Notes under the pieces: generated by a model
Databases searched by the model: none
Told to the model about the DNA's origin: nothing
Seen by the model: only the letters and a program-made list of their open reading frames with translations
Translations under genes and position numbers: made by a program
Source of the DNA: Ciborinia camelliae
Lineage: Eukaryota > Ascomycota > Leotiomycetes > Helotiales > Sclerotiniaceae
Assembly: GCA_025890175.1 (NCBI GenBank)
Contig: JANPYM010000001.1
Coordinates: forward strand, 4,634,453 to 4,698,452
Length of the DNA: 64,000 nucleotides
Reading direction: 5' to 3'
In this document: in pieces, positions 24,182-36,007 of the stretch
How positions within the stretch are numbered: position 1 is the stretch's first letter
How the letters are laid out: every line of letters starts with the position of its first letter

Positions 24182-26230
24182 TTTGGCTGCAATTTTGGGG
24201 TTGGATAGGGAGGGTGTGATGCTGAGGCGTCACGAGGTCGTGAATGGTGGTTTTTATGTTTTGGCAATTTTTGTGCGAGGGGGTTTGGAGATTCGATAAA
24301 TATGTGGGTGATGTTCATTATTTACTTTCATATTGGATTGAACAAAAAAAATCGCTGTTATGTAAAAATGGGATAAAGACAGAAATTGTGTTGCTTTTCA
24401 ATTGGGTGGGTGGTGTTTGAATCTGATTGGCTGTTCATCGGTTAGGGATGATGTGTACCGCTTGACTCCGATTTGGCGAATAGAAAGGAAGGTACTTCGT
24501 ATATGGGTATATGTTACAGGCCACTCTTCGAATATAAGTCCACCGACGAAAAGTGGAGGGTGTGAATTCGAGAAGTGGTTAATTTATACAATGCTAATTA
24601 TTCTGGTCTTGTTTTCAAATTAACACGCCGAAATAAATGACAAGCCAGACTTTTGGCTCATAGTATTGCTTGCCCTGTTGAATAATTGCGTTGAGAGGTG
24701 AGGCATACAAGGTGCATATATTCTAAGGTTATTGGGTATAATATCAATACCTAGTGATGGATATCGAATTTGAGTATAAGACTAATTGACGCCAAGTTGG
24801 TAGAGAAAGAATTGAAGGGACAATGGCTGTGTCAAGTGGGAATGGCGGCACATATAGCAGGTTTGAAGAGAAGGACAAGTCAACTTTGACTAGAATGTGA
24901 TGGCAGCTTTGTTTCTGATGGCAGTCGCGATGGTGATATGATGTTATGGTATAATAGCGGTAAGTAAGAGAAGGACAGCAAGAAAGAGAAAGGAAATTAT
25001 TTGCAATGAAATTCTTAATGTGAACTACTATTTAGAATTTCAGTTGCGTGCCCTGTATGCTTTATTTGGTTGCATGGTGATAACTTTTCTATGCGGTAGC
25101 TTCTGGCTCGAGAAAAACACTCTGGGAGACACGTTCACTTTCTGTATAGCACCTTGAAGATCTCGACGACCAAATGGATCTTTATATACAAAAGAACACT
25201 TTCTTCATCATTTGAACAGAGAATCCCCCCGTTTCTCAATTCCCCCAAAACAAGTATACCATAGCACAATATAGAATCATACGCTCAAACTTCCCGCGGC
25301 ATGGGAGCTGCGTTTGTTGGCACATCAATTCGATCAGGGATGAAGCACCAGGTCCTGGCAAAGCCAAGTGCGGCAGCACCATTTTTGTTCAACAACTGCA
25401 GAGAGAGAAACACACAAAAAGCTTATATGTAGCCATGTTGAAAAGAGCTTGCTTGGCTTCTGAGTTCATGGTTCGGCCTAAACTAGCACGCTGGATACAA
25501 GAAAGCAAATACTTAACGAGATTGGGCTGTGCCAATGCGCTCCTACAATCACTTGACGAACCACTGGGATTTCAAGTACTATGAATGTTTTAGAAGCGAC
25601 CCCGATATAGAGTTTGTTTTCGCCTCCTTGTATGGATTGAACGTCAAATTGGACATTGTCAAAGCCTGGCTTCCACTGGCGACTCCCGGTGAGCCCCTCC
25701 CGGCGAGCCTTCCTACCCTATGTGGCCCCAAAACTATGGCTCATGCAATTTGAAGCCATTTCTCGATGTTGTATAGGGATCTTATTAACAGGAAAGTTGA
25801 TTTAGGACATTTCATGTTTTGGCATCTAAATTGACCACATGCAATTAAATGATGTCGTTGAAAGATCTAAAAATAAACACGTCTCCAACCTTGATGACCG
25901 TTGATGTCCTGTCCTATCGGATAATTTTATCGACAACCGCGAAGTTCCCTGAAATCTTTCGAACATTAAGATTAAGATATTCTACCTACCAAGGGGAAGA
26001 GCCTTTCATCTGATTTGTATTTGCAGTAAGGCCTTACATATTTTTTCGTCCATTTGAGGGCGCGCCACTCCTTTAATATTTCTGCAGATGATTCTGATTT
26101 TGGCATAAACCCATCAAGGTGTTTAGGCAATCTGTCCAACATAACGTCTGAGCCGAGCTGTTTGTTAAATTGAACGCGAACCGCGTAGAGTACAAATTAT
26201 TTACAAGACGAAGAAAAACCCATCGAAGGC
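24182..26230. other. Gene-poor interval, right part, with MCD4 upstream region
   Basis: This is AT-rich, with no complete gene supported. A coding-like island lies at 25285-25725 (listed separately). The last few hundred bases are the upstream region of MCD4. Confidence 0.55.
25285..25725 (-). other. Coding-like island, possible partial or decayed minus-strand gene
   Basis: On the minus strand a segment at 25395-25285 follows a polypyrimidine tract and CTGCAG acceptor. It reads LLNKNGAAALGFARTWCFIP then DRIDVPTNAAPMPREV and stops, like a terminal exon. Upstream, about 25725-25515, a frame in the same direction reads GSRQWKPGFDNVQFDVQSIQ and SKTFIVLEIPVVRQVIVGAH. An apparent start further upstream (MASNCMSHSFGAT) runs into an in-frame TAG. 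I found no clean intron joining the pieces. The plus strand is also open over 25529-25753 (74 codons), so the strand is not certain. Not recognised. Confidence 0.3.
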
Positions 26231-29200
26231 ATGGCTAGAGTTAATCGCTTTGGCTTTTTAGCCATTGCAATGGCTTTCCATCTGGTGTATATTTATTCAA
26301 TCTTTGATATTTATTTTGTGAGTCCCATTGTGTCTGGGATGCGCGAATTTGGAGTAGAAAGGCCAGATGGAGTAGAAGCACCAGCAAAGCGTTTGGTGCT
26401 TTTCGTAGGTATGTCTGTTATATCTCTTTCTATATAACTGTAAATGATTGCAATGAACTAATAATGTGCGTCTGCAGGTGATGGTCTACGAGCAGATAAA
26501 GCTTTCCAATCATTTCCAGAACCATACCCCGAATCAGAAGAAGATCTCTCCCCGCGGCCTCTTGCGCCATTCCTCCGCTCGCGAGTTCTCGGGCACGGTA
26601 CCTTTGGTGTCTCCCATACTAGAGTTCCTACAGAGTCCCGCCCAGGACATGTTGCGCTCATTGCGGGCTTGTACGAAGATGTCTCGGCAGTTACAACCGG
26701 GTGGAAACTCAACCCAGTGAATTTCGACAGTGTTTTCAATAGAAGTAGACATACCTGGTCATGGGGCAGTCCGGATATCTTGCCGATGTTCCAATTGGGT
26801 GCCGTGCCAGGTCGTGTCGATGCATATTCATATTCTGCTGAGGAGGAGGACTTTTCAAAAGCAGCTCTACATTTGGACATCTGGGTGTTCGACAGAGTCA
26901 AGGCCCTTTTCGCAGAAGCTGCTACGAATGCTACTCTAAATGCCGCATTGAGACAAGACAAGAATGTGTTCTTTCTACATCTCCTTGGCCTAGACACTAC
27001 AGGTCATGCTTACCGGCCATACTCAAAAGAATATCTATACAACATCAAAATTGTGGATGAAGGCATCAAGGAAATTACAAAGATCATAGAGGATTTCTAT
27101 AAGGACGATAAGACTGCTTTCGTCTTCACGGCCGATCATGGGATGAGCGACTGGGGAAGCCATGGCGATGGACACCCAGACAATACACGCACTCCGCTAA
27201 TTGCTTGGGGATCTGGAGTCGCCAAGCCAGTCGTGCAGGCTCATGGGATCGCACCAGGTCATGATGAGCTATCCTCAGATTGGGGAATGGACCACATCCA
27301 TCGACATGATGTTTCACAAGCAGATGTTGCAGCTCTTATGGCATATTTAGCTGGACTTGACTTTCCCGTCAATTCAGTTGGAGAATTACCTTTGTCATAT
27401 TTGGCTGCGGATATTCCCGAAAAGGCTGAAGCTTTTTTGGCTAACGCTAGAGGCATTCTTGATATGTATCGAATCAAAGAGGAGCAGAAGAAAGCTACCG
27501 AGTTGAGATATCGACCGTTTGAAGGTCTCCGAGACGAGAACCACACGGCCGAGCATCGATTTGCTGATATCAGAAATCTGATCGACCGAGGTCAACACGA
27601 AGAAGCAATCCGAGAGACTGCAGAGCTCGTAAGACTTGGTTTAGCAGGTCTTCGATACCTTCAAACATATGATTGGCTCTTCCTGAGAGCCCTAATCACT
27701 ATGGGATACTTGGGGTGGATCACATTTGCCTTCACCACTGTTATTGATCTTCATGTTCTACATGGCAATACTAAGACTTCCAGAACTTTGGCCGGCAGTC
27801 TGTTCTTCTCCTCAATTCTTGTTGCTCTTTTCGCTTCCTTTGTTGTATCGGAATCGCCTCTAACATATTATGCTTATGCTATCTTTCCGGTGGCATTTTG
27901 GGAAGAAGTCTACGCTCGTCGAAATGCTCTCGCAGAAGGCGGAAAAGCACTATTTGGCCATATCAAGACACCTCTTGCTTATATCGGAACATTCATTAAG
28001 ATTATAATCTTCTTAGGTCTTATCGAATCTCTTGTAAGTTATTTTGTGCATTTAACGATGCATTGTTACTTATATATCAATAGGCATGGGGCTACACCCA
28101 CAGAGAGATCTTCTCGGTCTTGTTCATCGGAGCAACTTTCTGGCCGGCGTTCTATGGCTTGGGATTTCTGAAGAAGAACAAGGCACTAACCATTACATGG
28201 ATTGCGTCCTGTGTAGGAATGAGCTCTTTCACATTACTTCCGGCAATGAAAATTGAAGATATAGATCTTATGTAGGCTATCATCATCACAAGTAGTCAGG
28301 GTTCCAGCTAACTTTAGACATAGTTTGTATGGAGGTGCTTTGATGGTGGCTGTAGGTGTATTGTACCTTGCCTTTGAAAGGAAGTTGCTCGCAAAATCCA
28401 AGATGGCAGGGGACTCCATCGCGCCAGCCAATAATCTTCTATCCCGCTCACTTATCGGAGCACAGGTGAGAATTCTACCCATTACCATAAGCTATGAATT
28501 CTGACCTTTCAAATAGATTGGGTTGATCGTCCTATCCATGATTGTTACGAGATCTACCGCGATGTCCTTACAGGCGAGAACGGGACTTCCTCGAGGCAAC
28601 CAAGTAGTTGGTTGGTGCTTAATAGGTACGCTTACAAACACCTGGATAATCAGGGGAGAGCTAACATGAATAAAGTGGTGTCTCTGATAATGCCATTTTT
28701 GCATCGTCTACAACCCAACAACCACTATCTACACAGACTAATGATTATATTTCTGACATTTGCACCACTCTTCGTTATTCTCACGATATCTTACGAAGGA
28801 TTATTCTATTTTGCCTTTTCTGCCACCCTTATCACCTGGGTTCTCTTAGAACACCGAATTCATAAACACACTACTAAAACGACAACATTGAAGGCGGACG
28901 GTACTCCAGTACCAGAAGTCCCTGCTTCATTATCATCTTCCCCATTCCGCTCTCTCACATTGACGGATGCACGCATATCTCTGTTTTTCCTTACCCTTCT
29001 GCAGTCGGCATTTTTCAGCACTGGAAATATGGCATCTATATCATCATTTAGTCTGGACAGCGTGAATCGTCTGATTCCTGTTTTTGATCCATTCTCGCAA
29101 GGAGCTTTGTTGATTGTGAAGCTAATGATTCCATTTGCTTTGATCTCAGCAAATTTGGGTATTTTGAACAAGAGACTCGGAGTCGCGCCATCAGCCTTGT

Positions 29201-29496
29201 TCATGGTAGTAATTGCCATCAGCGATTTCCTTACCCTGCACTTCTTTTGGGTGGTCAAGGATGAAGGATCATGGTTAGAAATCGGATCTACGATTAGCCA
29301 CTTTATCATTGCAAGCTTGCTTTGTCTGTTTGTGGCTAGTTTGGAGGGTGTCAGTGAGATTTTTATTTCAGGTGTAGAAGTTGAGGATAGCTCAAGTCAG
29401 CTCGGGAAGGAACGGGAGCTTGGAGGGGTCATCAGGGAGGAGAAAAAGTTGGTCAATGGGAGCACGAAAGCTTCTGTGAATGGGAAAAGTACTTAG
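26231..29496 (+). CDS. MCD4: GPI ethanolamine phosphate transferase 1 (MCD4/PIG-N)
   Basis: MCD4 adds ethanolamine phosphate to the first mannose of GPI precursors in the ER membrane. Exons are 26231-26408, 26478-28033, 28084-28271, 28318-28465, 28517-28625 and 28676-29496. Introns are 69, 50, 46, 51 and 50 nt and all keep frame, giving 999 residues, close to other fungal MCD4 proteins. An N-terminal helix (about 6-28) anchors the luminal alkaline-phosphatase-like domain, with FVGDGLRADK (about 58-67), GVSHTRVPTESRPGHVALIA around the expected Thr nucleophile, and metal-binding FTADHGMSDWGSHGDGHPDN (about 276-295). From about residue 455 a multi-helix PIG-N C-terminal domain follows. The tail is charged and hydrophilic. 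BST1, acting later on the same anchor, lies about 7.6 kb to the left. Confidence 0.95.
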
Positions 29497-30391
29497 AGCG
29501 ATATAGGTAGGAATGTATATATTGTAATGATGATAGATTCACGGTCTATAATAATAACGAGAATTATTCATTTAACTCTTATGAAAGAACCACGGACGGG
29601 AGAGTATCGAATATCAAATGAATTAGGCCAAGGAATTTCCAGAAGGGACCGAGGCTCGTAGCTCACTACCTAGTAGGTAGTCTACCAACCATAACTGAGG
29701 ATTAAAGCTCAAAAGCTCAAACCCGGACACATGGACATATGGACATCAATATGGATGGGTGAATATACCCAAGTAGCACGTTTTCTCATCTGGGGTACAT
29801 ATGCAGAATTGCGGGGCTAGAGGGGTAGCAATGAGTACTAGCTTGAGGAATGCAGACTGTGTGTAGGTATTGTACAGTACCTACCCTATGTTGAGATGTG
29901 AATGGGTGATATTGCTCTTGATCCACAAACTTATAGCTAGGTACCTATCAATCTCTCAATACCTACATCAACACCTTACCTACATCTCTCGAAGGTACCT
30001 ACACCAAGAACAAAAGAACAAAGAACAAAGAACGATATTTCGAATCGAATGGGAAAGACGAAGATGATTGATTGAAATCAATTCATCATACAATTGACGG
30101 TCCTCTCCTCTTTCAGCGCAAACGGATCTCTACTTTTGTAGATCACGCCGACTTGTACCTTGAGTTTCGAAACTTTACCCCACATGACCATTATTTCTCG
30201 CAAGGCGTATACACCTGCAAGTCCCGAAAACGTAAAAATAGCCGTACCGAGATGCCCAGATTTATCAACTGCGCGACGACCAACTTCTATCGACATTCAG
30301 TACACAAATCAATCCGGCGACATATCAGAATAGAGAAGTTGATATAAATCTCGGAATCGCATGATAAAAGGATTGGAAAATTACGGCTGCC
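29497..30391. other. Intergenic, upstream of the Zn2Cys6 regulator
   Basis: This carries several CTACCTACC and GGTACCTA tracts (29660-30005) and a CAAAGAACAAAGAACAAAG tract near 30010-30030. The small frames present are not supported as genes. Confidence 0.6.
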
Positions 30392-33300
30392 ATGGCCTCG
30401 AACGAAATGCCCGCAGTTGGTCAATCCAGTCAATACTCAGCACCAGCACCAGCACCGCAAATGAGTAGTCAAGCTCCTGCTGGATCAAATGCAGCACCAA
30501 GTTCGCAACTTCCTGGACATGCTTCATTTAGAAGGTATGATGGAATGTATTGTCCGATAGATAAATGCGCTGACATTTTTTTTTGATGAAGACAACGAGC
30601 TTCACGAGCTTGCCAAGTATGTACATATCTGCCCATTTTCTTATCCATCATTTGATGCCTCGGTCCGAGGAGCAGATTGTGATATTGTGGAGGATCTGAA
30701 TATTGACAAACATTTGCTAACAACAATCCGCAGACATGCCACGCCAGAAAGGTAATGTTACGCAAGCCTATTGCACGGTCGCATTGTCGTGCAGCTTCTT
30801 GGGTATATATTAATGGGTCGATAGGTACGATGTGATGCTGCTAGTTTAGGAGTGCCCTGCACAAACTGTGTCGCATTCTCAATAGAATGCAAGATTCCAA
30901 CACCCAAACGCAAGAAAACAAATGGCAAAAGCAAAGATTCTGATAGGTATAATTTACCTCGGACCTCTGTAGGGCTTGCAGCTGACGATGGTAGCGACCG
31001 AGGAGAAACAGTCGACGAACGGTCACCTAAAAATGATTCCCCGAGTACCCTTACCGCGAGGAGCACAACCGCCTTTAACTCCTCAGATGGAACACCGGCG
31101 ACTTCTCTCACTGATGCTCAGGCCCGCCAACGGGAGCATGACGAAAATACATACGCTCAATTCATGAAGCCTAAATTCACCAGAGCGCCCATAAAGGAGG
31201 CAGGAAGGGTCGCATATCTGGGAGAATCCTCAAATTTGACATTACTCGTACACGATCGACATGGCAATGCAGATGTTGTGCATTATCCTTTACCGGAGAA
31301 TATCAGAGGATCTAGGGCGAGACTAACGGAACTGGATAACGTGGAAATCGATATCCTACATCAACGGGGAGCATTTTTACTCCCCCCAAGGTCTCTTTGT
31401 GATGAGCTGGTTGATGCATATTTCAAATGGGTTGCTCCAATTGTGCCAGTAATCAACCGAAACAGATTTATGAGACAATATCGCGATGCGAAAAATCCAC
31501 CCTCACTCCTCTTACTGCAAGCTATTCTCCTGGCTGGTTCCAGGGTCTGCACAAATCCCCAATTAATGGATGCCAATGGATCAACAACTCCCGCTGCCCT
31601 AACATTTTACAAACGTGCTAAAGCCCTCTACGATGCGAACTATGAAGATGATAGAGTTACAATTGTCCAAGCTTTGGTTCTGATGGGATGGTATTGGGAG
31701 GGACCAGAAGATGTAACGAAGAACGTATTTTATTGGAGCAGGGTTGCTACCATTGTCGCACAAGGCTCCGGAATGCATAGGAGTGTCGAAGGTTCTGCGC
31801 TCAGCAAAGCCGATAAGAGACTCTGGAAGAGGATTTGGTGGACGTTGTTTACCCGTGACCGATCTGTTGCCGTTGCTCTTGGCCGTCCTGTGCATATCAA
31901 TACCGATGATTCTGATGTGGAGATGGTTAGTGAGGATGATTTCGTCGAGGATGAGAACGATCAGCCCGCCGAATTCCCTCAAGACCCTATTCATGTCCAA
32001 TTTTTCCTTCAATACGTCAAGCTTTGTGAAATTATGGGATTGGTTCTCTCACAGCAATACAGTGTAGCTTCAAAGGCTCGACGGCAAAATGCGATCGACC
32101 TCACCCATAGTGATATGGCACTGGCAGACTGGCTTTCAAATTGTCCCAAGGAGGTGTCTTGGGAAATGTCACGACATCATTTTTGGTCAGCCCTACTACA
32201 TTCCAATTACTATACAACACTCTGCTTGTTACATAGAGCACATATGCCACCCGCGACTACACAGAGGGGTGGCTATGAGGATAATGTGTATCCATCTCGG
32301 AATATTGCATTCCAAGCAGCAGCTATGATTACCTCTATAATCGAGAACTTATCAGCACATGATGAGTTGCGATACTGCCCAGCATTTATCGTTTATAGTT
32401 TATTTTCTGCCTTGATCATGCACGTTTATCAAATGCGTTCCTCGGTACCTTCTATCGTTGCAGCTACACAAGAACGAATGCGTGTTTGCATGAATGGCTT
32501 GAAAGATGTATCGAGAGTTTGGCTCGTGGCTAAGATGGTCTACACGCTATTTGAGTCCATTTTGGGAAATAAGGTTCTTGAAGAGCGCCTTCAAAAAGCT
32601 GCTGGAAAACGACATAAACGTATGGTACAGAGCATAAGCGATGGCCTCAATCAGGCAAAGAATGAGCCCCTAAAGAGAAAATATGACGACATGGCACTGG
32701 ACTTCGGTGTGAGCAGTGGACCGGCACCACAAGAATCATATGAACGTTCCAGACCACAAACACCAAGTCAAGGTTATAATTCTTCCTCAATGCCTGCACC
32801 ACCCATTACTTCGCCACAACATAGACAGAATCGAGACACTTTCATGGGAGGTTCTAATTCTCGGCCTCACACACGCCCCCCCACGCCTTTTAACCCCTCA
32901 TATTCTGTTCCAGCTACACCTCCGGATCTCTATCTCGTTACGAGAAACTCTCCAAATATATCGCAATCACTCTGGGAGAACTTTCAGCCAGATCAGTTGT
33001 TCCCCGAAGGAGGCCCTAGCTTAAATAACATTCAATTCTCTCCACCAAATCATCCCAACCTTGATCCAAATCTCATGCCACATATGGGTACACCTCAACA
33101 GCCAATCCCCAACCAGAATCAATCAAATCAATTACCCCAACGCATGCAACGAGGTCAACCCGGAATGAGTGGTAGCCCAATCCAAGGAGGTGGAATGCTT
33201 CCAACTGGAGTTCCTAATTATGGCATGGGCCAAGGCATTTGGCAGCAAGGTTTTGAACAACCAATGCATGAACCTCAAGGCCAGAGTCCCAGTGATACCT

Positions 33301-33475
33301 GGAGTAATAGTTCTGCACAAGCTGTTCCTACGACTTTGAACGTTGAAGATTGGTAAGTCAAGTAAACCGTGGAAATGCCGGTTAGTTTGCTAATATGCCG
33401 GTGGTACTCAGGTTTCAATTTTTCGGAATCAATGGAGATTTGACGGGTATGAATGGGGATGTACCACTCGCTTGA
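30392..33475 (+). CDS. Zn2Cys6 transcription factor, FarA/cutinase-factor-1-like
   Basis: This is a nuclear zinc-cluster regulator. Exons are 30392-30534, 30592-30616, 30734-30751, 30825-33352 and 33412-33475 (introns 57, 117, 73 and 59 nt), giving 925 residues. The cluster is split over four exons and reads C55-x2-C58-x6-C65-x8-C74-x2-C77-x6-C84, followed by a basic PKRKKTNGK. The middle carries the fungal-specific TF domain (LCDELVDAYFKWVAPIVPVI, RIWWTLFTRDRSVAVALGRP). The C-terminus is Pro/Gln/Asn-rich with DLYLVTRNSPNISQSLWENF and ends VEDWFQFFGINGDL, only complete if the last intron is spliced. From memory these blocks resemble FarA/CTF1-type activators of fatty-acid and cutin-monomer catabolism. 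That subfamily call is inference; the zinc-cluster call is firm. Confidence 0.9.
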
Positions 33476-34078
33476 TCTGCTGGAAAGGAAACCGGCCTTT
33501 TGCTGCTCGTGTGCTTCCGAGCAAATTATTGATCAGTATTTATTCGGGTATCTAACAAAAAAATCCATTGAGCTTGTAGGTGTAGCTCATGCGCTGTATT
33601 ATAAGCTTTTGGGATGGACAGGGAATGAAGCGTATGCAAGTAAATGTCTCGGGAGTATTTTACTTGATACCTATAGCTCTGTAGCTCTCATGGATATGGC
33701 AAACCTACCCAATAATCAAAATAAAATATCATAAATTATCATGCAATTTCGGGAAATGCTTTGAAGTTGGGATCTATCTCGTATTAAATTGCGGATTCCA
33801 CACGTGCCATACACTATAAATGCTACTACGGATGACGAACACGGTAGCCCAAACTTCCAGGTAACTATAATCTGGAACGTCCGTTCCCCGCGACCAAACC
33901 TTGGAAGTCTCCTAGGAAGCCAAGTATACATCCCATTGTTGAAACTTGACACGATTAATTCCAACATTGCACTATATTTTGAGACACAGCAATCGAATGA
34001 TCGCAACGAAATCAACACAAAAACCACGAATGCTCTCATGAAAGGAAGTGTTCAGTGCGGACGGCCCGCGAAACAACC
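33476..34078. other. Intergenic
   Basis: This is the 3' flank of the regulator and the upstream region of the LysM gene. Frames here are short and overlapping. No repeat was seen. Confidence 0.6.
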
Positions 34079-36007
34079 ATGTCACAATCCTCCCGAACAG
34101 CCGCGATAACCTCGAAACAATCACGATTATACAGTGACAACGAAACACGATTGAGCGATTCCAGTGCAGCAACTTCCTCTACGATACGACCGAGAAATAG
34201 GAGGTTGATTAGTACGGAACAGGAATTGATTAGTACGACAAGTAGAAGAAGTAGTCCAGGTGGAAGTAGTAGAGGTCTAAGCCCAATCCCTTCAAGACAT
34301 CCTTCGAGGAGGATAGACGATAATGACGATCAATCTACTGGGAGCGCTCTAGCAGAATCTGCGGTGGGTAGAGGAGACCAGAAAATAGGGCAGGGGAATG
34401 CTGGAGCTTGGGGTAGTGGGTGGTCGAATTCCTGGAGTACATTACAAGGGCTTGCTAGTTCGGTGCTGGGAGATCTGGGTGAATTGGTAACCGACGAAGG
34501 GGAAGGCAGTGCGAGGAAAACAGCAAGTTTGGATAGACCTAAAGCGAGGAGGAAAGACAGTTCAGTGAAGAAGTTGTTTGAGCTACCTCATGGTGCATGG
34601 GGACCTGCGGAACAAAAGAAGATGAATGAGGCTGATATTGGCTCGGGGAGTCAATCAGGAAGAGATGCAGCCTTACGAACACAGAAGATGACGAGAGTTC
34701 TCGAAAATCACTCGGATTTAAATGGATCGATTGATACAAACGGGAATTACAAACGAAGAACATCTATGGACGAAAATGCTACTGGAATTCAAGAGGATGA
34801 GGTTGATGCACTGGTCTACGTGCATCATGTGCAGAAAGAGGATACACTCGCGGGGGTTATATTAAGATATAATTGCCAGCCTATGGTATTTAGAAAGGCC
34901 AATAGATTTTGGCCCAACGACTCTATACAAACTCGACAGGTGGTTCTACTGCCGGTAGATGCTTGTGCAGTCAAAGGACGACCTTGTGATCCATCTCAGG
35001 ATCTGAACCAAGGAATTGATTTGCTTGCTCCAACGCCGAGCTTAGAAGATGCGCCAGAAGTATGGCCGCCGAGGTCGGAGACCCCGATGGAGCGCCCGGA
35101 AGAAAATCCATGGGAGCATGTGCGATGGGTTCTTCTTGATTCCTCTCCGAATGCCAAACCAGTCGAAGTTGCACGTATGCCGAGGAGAACTTTGGGCTAC
35201 TTTCCACCCCGTCGAAGAAAGAGTCAGAATACAAATTCTATCACATCTACACCTCGTGGTTCTTTTGATCTTTCACGCATGTCTCAAACAACATCAGGGT
35301 CATCGGGCGAACCAGTCCGCAGTCCCGGAAGCACAACTCCTCGAAGGACGAGCAATCTAGGACCACGGCCCTCACAGCCTACAAGTGGAAGCTATTTCCC
35401 GCCAGCTGGTGCTGTTCATCGTCCCCGCCGTGAAAGTGTAGGTGAAGCTGCGGATCGACTAGGATGGCTTCGAGGGCCTGGCGGCGTAGGAACGTTGGGA
35501 AAGGGTGTCGCGACTCCAGGGCCCGGGCAGGATCCTCTAAACACGTGGGCTAGGAAACATATACCCGGAATCGCAATCGATTCTCTACCTTCATCTTCAA
35601 TCCTAGAATCCGAAGCAGTCACTTTTGGATTTAGAGACGAACTTGCAAGTATCGCCGAAGGTTCATACAGCCCTGCGAGAAACGGATCGATCACGCCCAG
35701 TAATTTGGGGGGCTCTGGAATTGGTTTGGAAAATGCAGCGGCGGCTATAGAAGGCTGGGTCAGAAGATTGGCTGTAAAGGCACCGGGGACACCGTTAAAT
35801 GGAGGTGGGACGTCGATGGATGGATCGGGGGATCTCATTGAATTGTTAGATGGGGCTGGTAGTGATGACGGGAGGGGTTTTGAATTTTCGCCTGGTAGAT
35901 TGAGGAATAGTTCACTAAGTAGAACTTCTACCTCGGGAAGAGAAGATTTGGAAGGTGCGCTGAGGGGGAGGGCAGTAGCAGGGATTAAAGGGGGGAAGAA
36001 GGATTGA
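34079..36007 (+). CDS. LysM-domain protein, predicted intracellular
   Basis: An intronless frame of 642 residues starts at ATG 34079 (MSQSSRTAAITSKQSRL). The first 240 residues are Ser/Arg/Asp-rich and disordered-looking, with a Trp-rich amphipathic patch GAWGSGWSNSWSTLQGLASS near 118-137. A single LysM-like module lies at about 246-292 (VHHVQKEDTLAGVILRYNCQ, then FRKANRFWPNDSI and VVLLPVDAC). The C-terminal half is again low complexity, with PPRRRKSQ, many SP/TP sites and a conserved-looking EGWVRRLAVKAPG near 561-573. There is no signal peptide, so it is unlike secreted chitin-binding LysM effectors and more like cytosolic fungal LysM proteins. The function is unknown. It is tandem to the zinc-cluster gene. 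Confidence 0.85.
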   Translation: MSQSSRTAAITSKQSRLYSDNETRLSDSSAATSSTIRPRNRRLISTEQELISTTSRRSSPGGSSRGLSPIPSRHPSRRIDDNDDQSTGSALAESAVGRGDQKIGQGNAGAWGSGWSNSWSTLQGLASSVLGDLGELVTDEGEGSARKTASLDRPKARRKDSSVKKLFELPHGAWGPAEQKKMNEADIGSGSQSGRDAALRTQKMTRVLENHSDLNGSIDTNGNYKRRTSMDENATGIQEDEVDALVYVHHVQKEDTLAGVILRYNCQPMVFRKANRFWPNDSIQTRQVVLLPVDACAVKGRPCDPSQDLNQGIDLLAPTPSLEDAPEVWPPRSETPMERPEENPWEHVRWVLLDSSPNAKPVEVARMPRRTLGYFPPRRRKSQNTNSITSTPRGSFDLSRMSQTTSGSSGEPVRSPGSTTPRRTSNLGPRPSQPTSGSYFPPAGAVHRPRRESVGEAADRLGWLRGPGGVGTLGKGVATPGPGQDPLNTWARKHIPGIAIDSLPSSSILESEAVTFGFRDELASIAEGSYSPARNGSITPSNLGGSGIGLENAAAAIEGWVRRLAVKAPGTPLNGGGTSMDGSGDLIELLDGAGSDDGRGFEFSPGRLRNSSLSRTSTSGREDLEGALRGRAVAGIKGGKKD

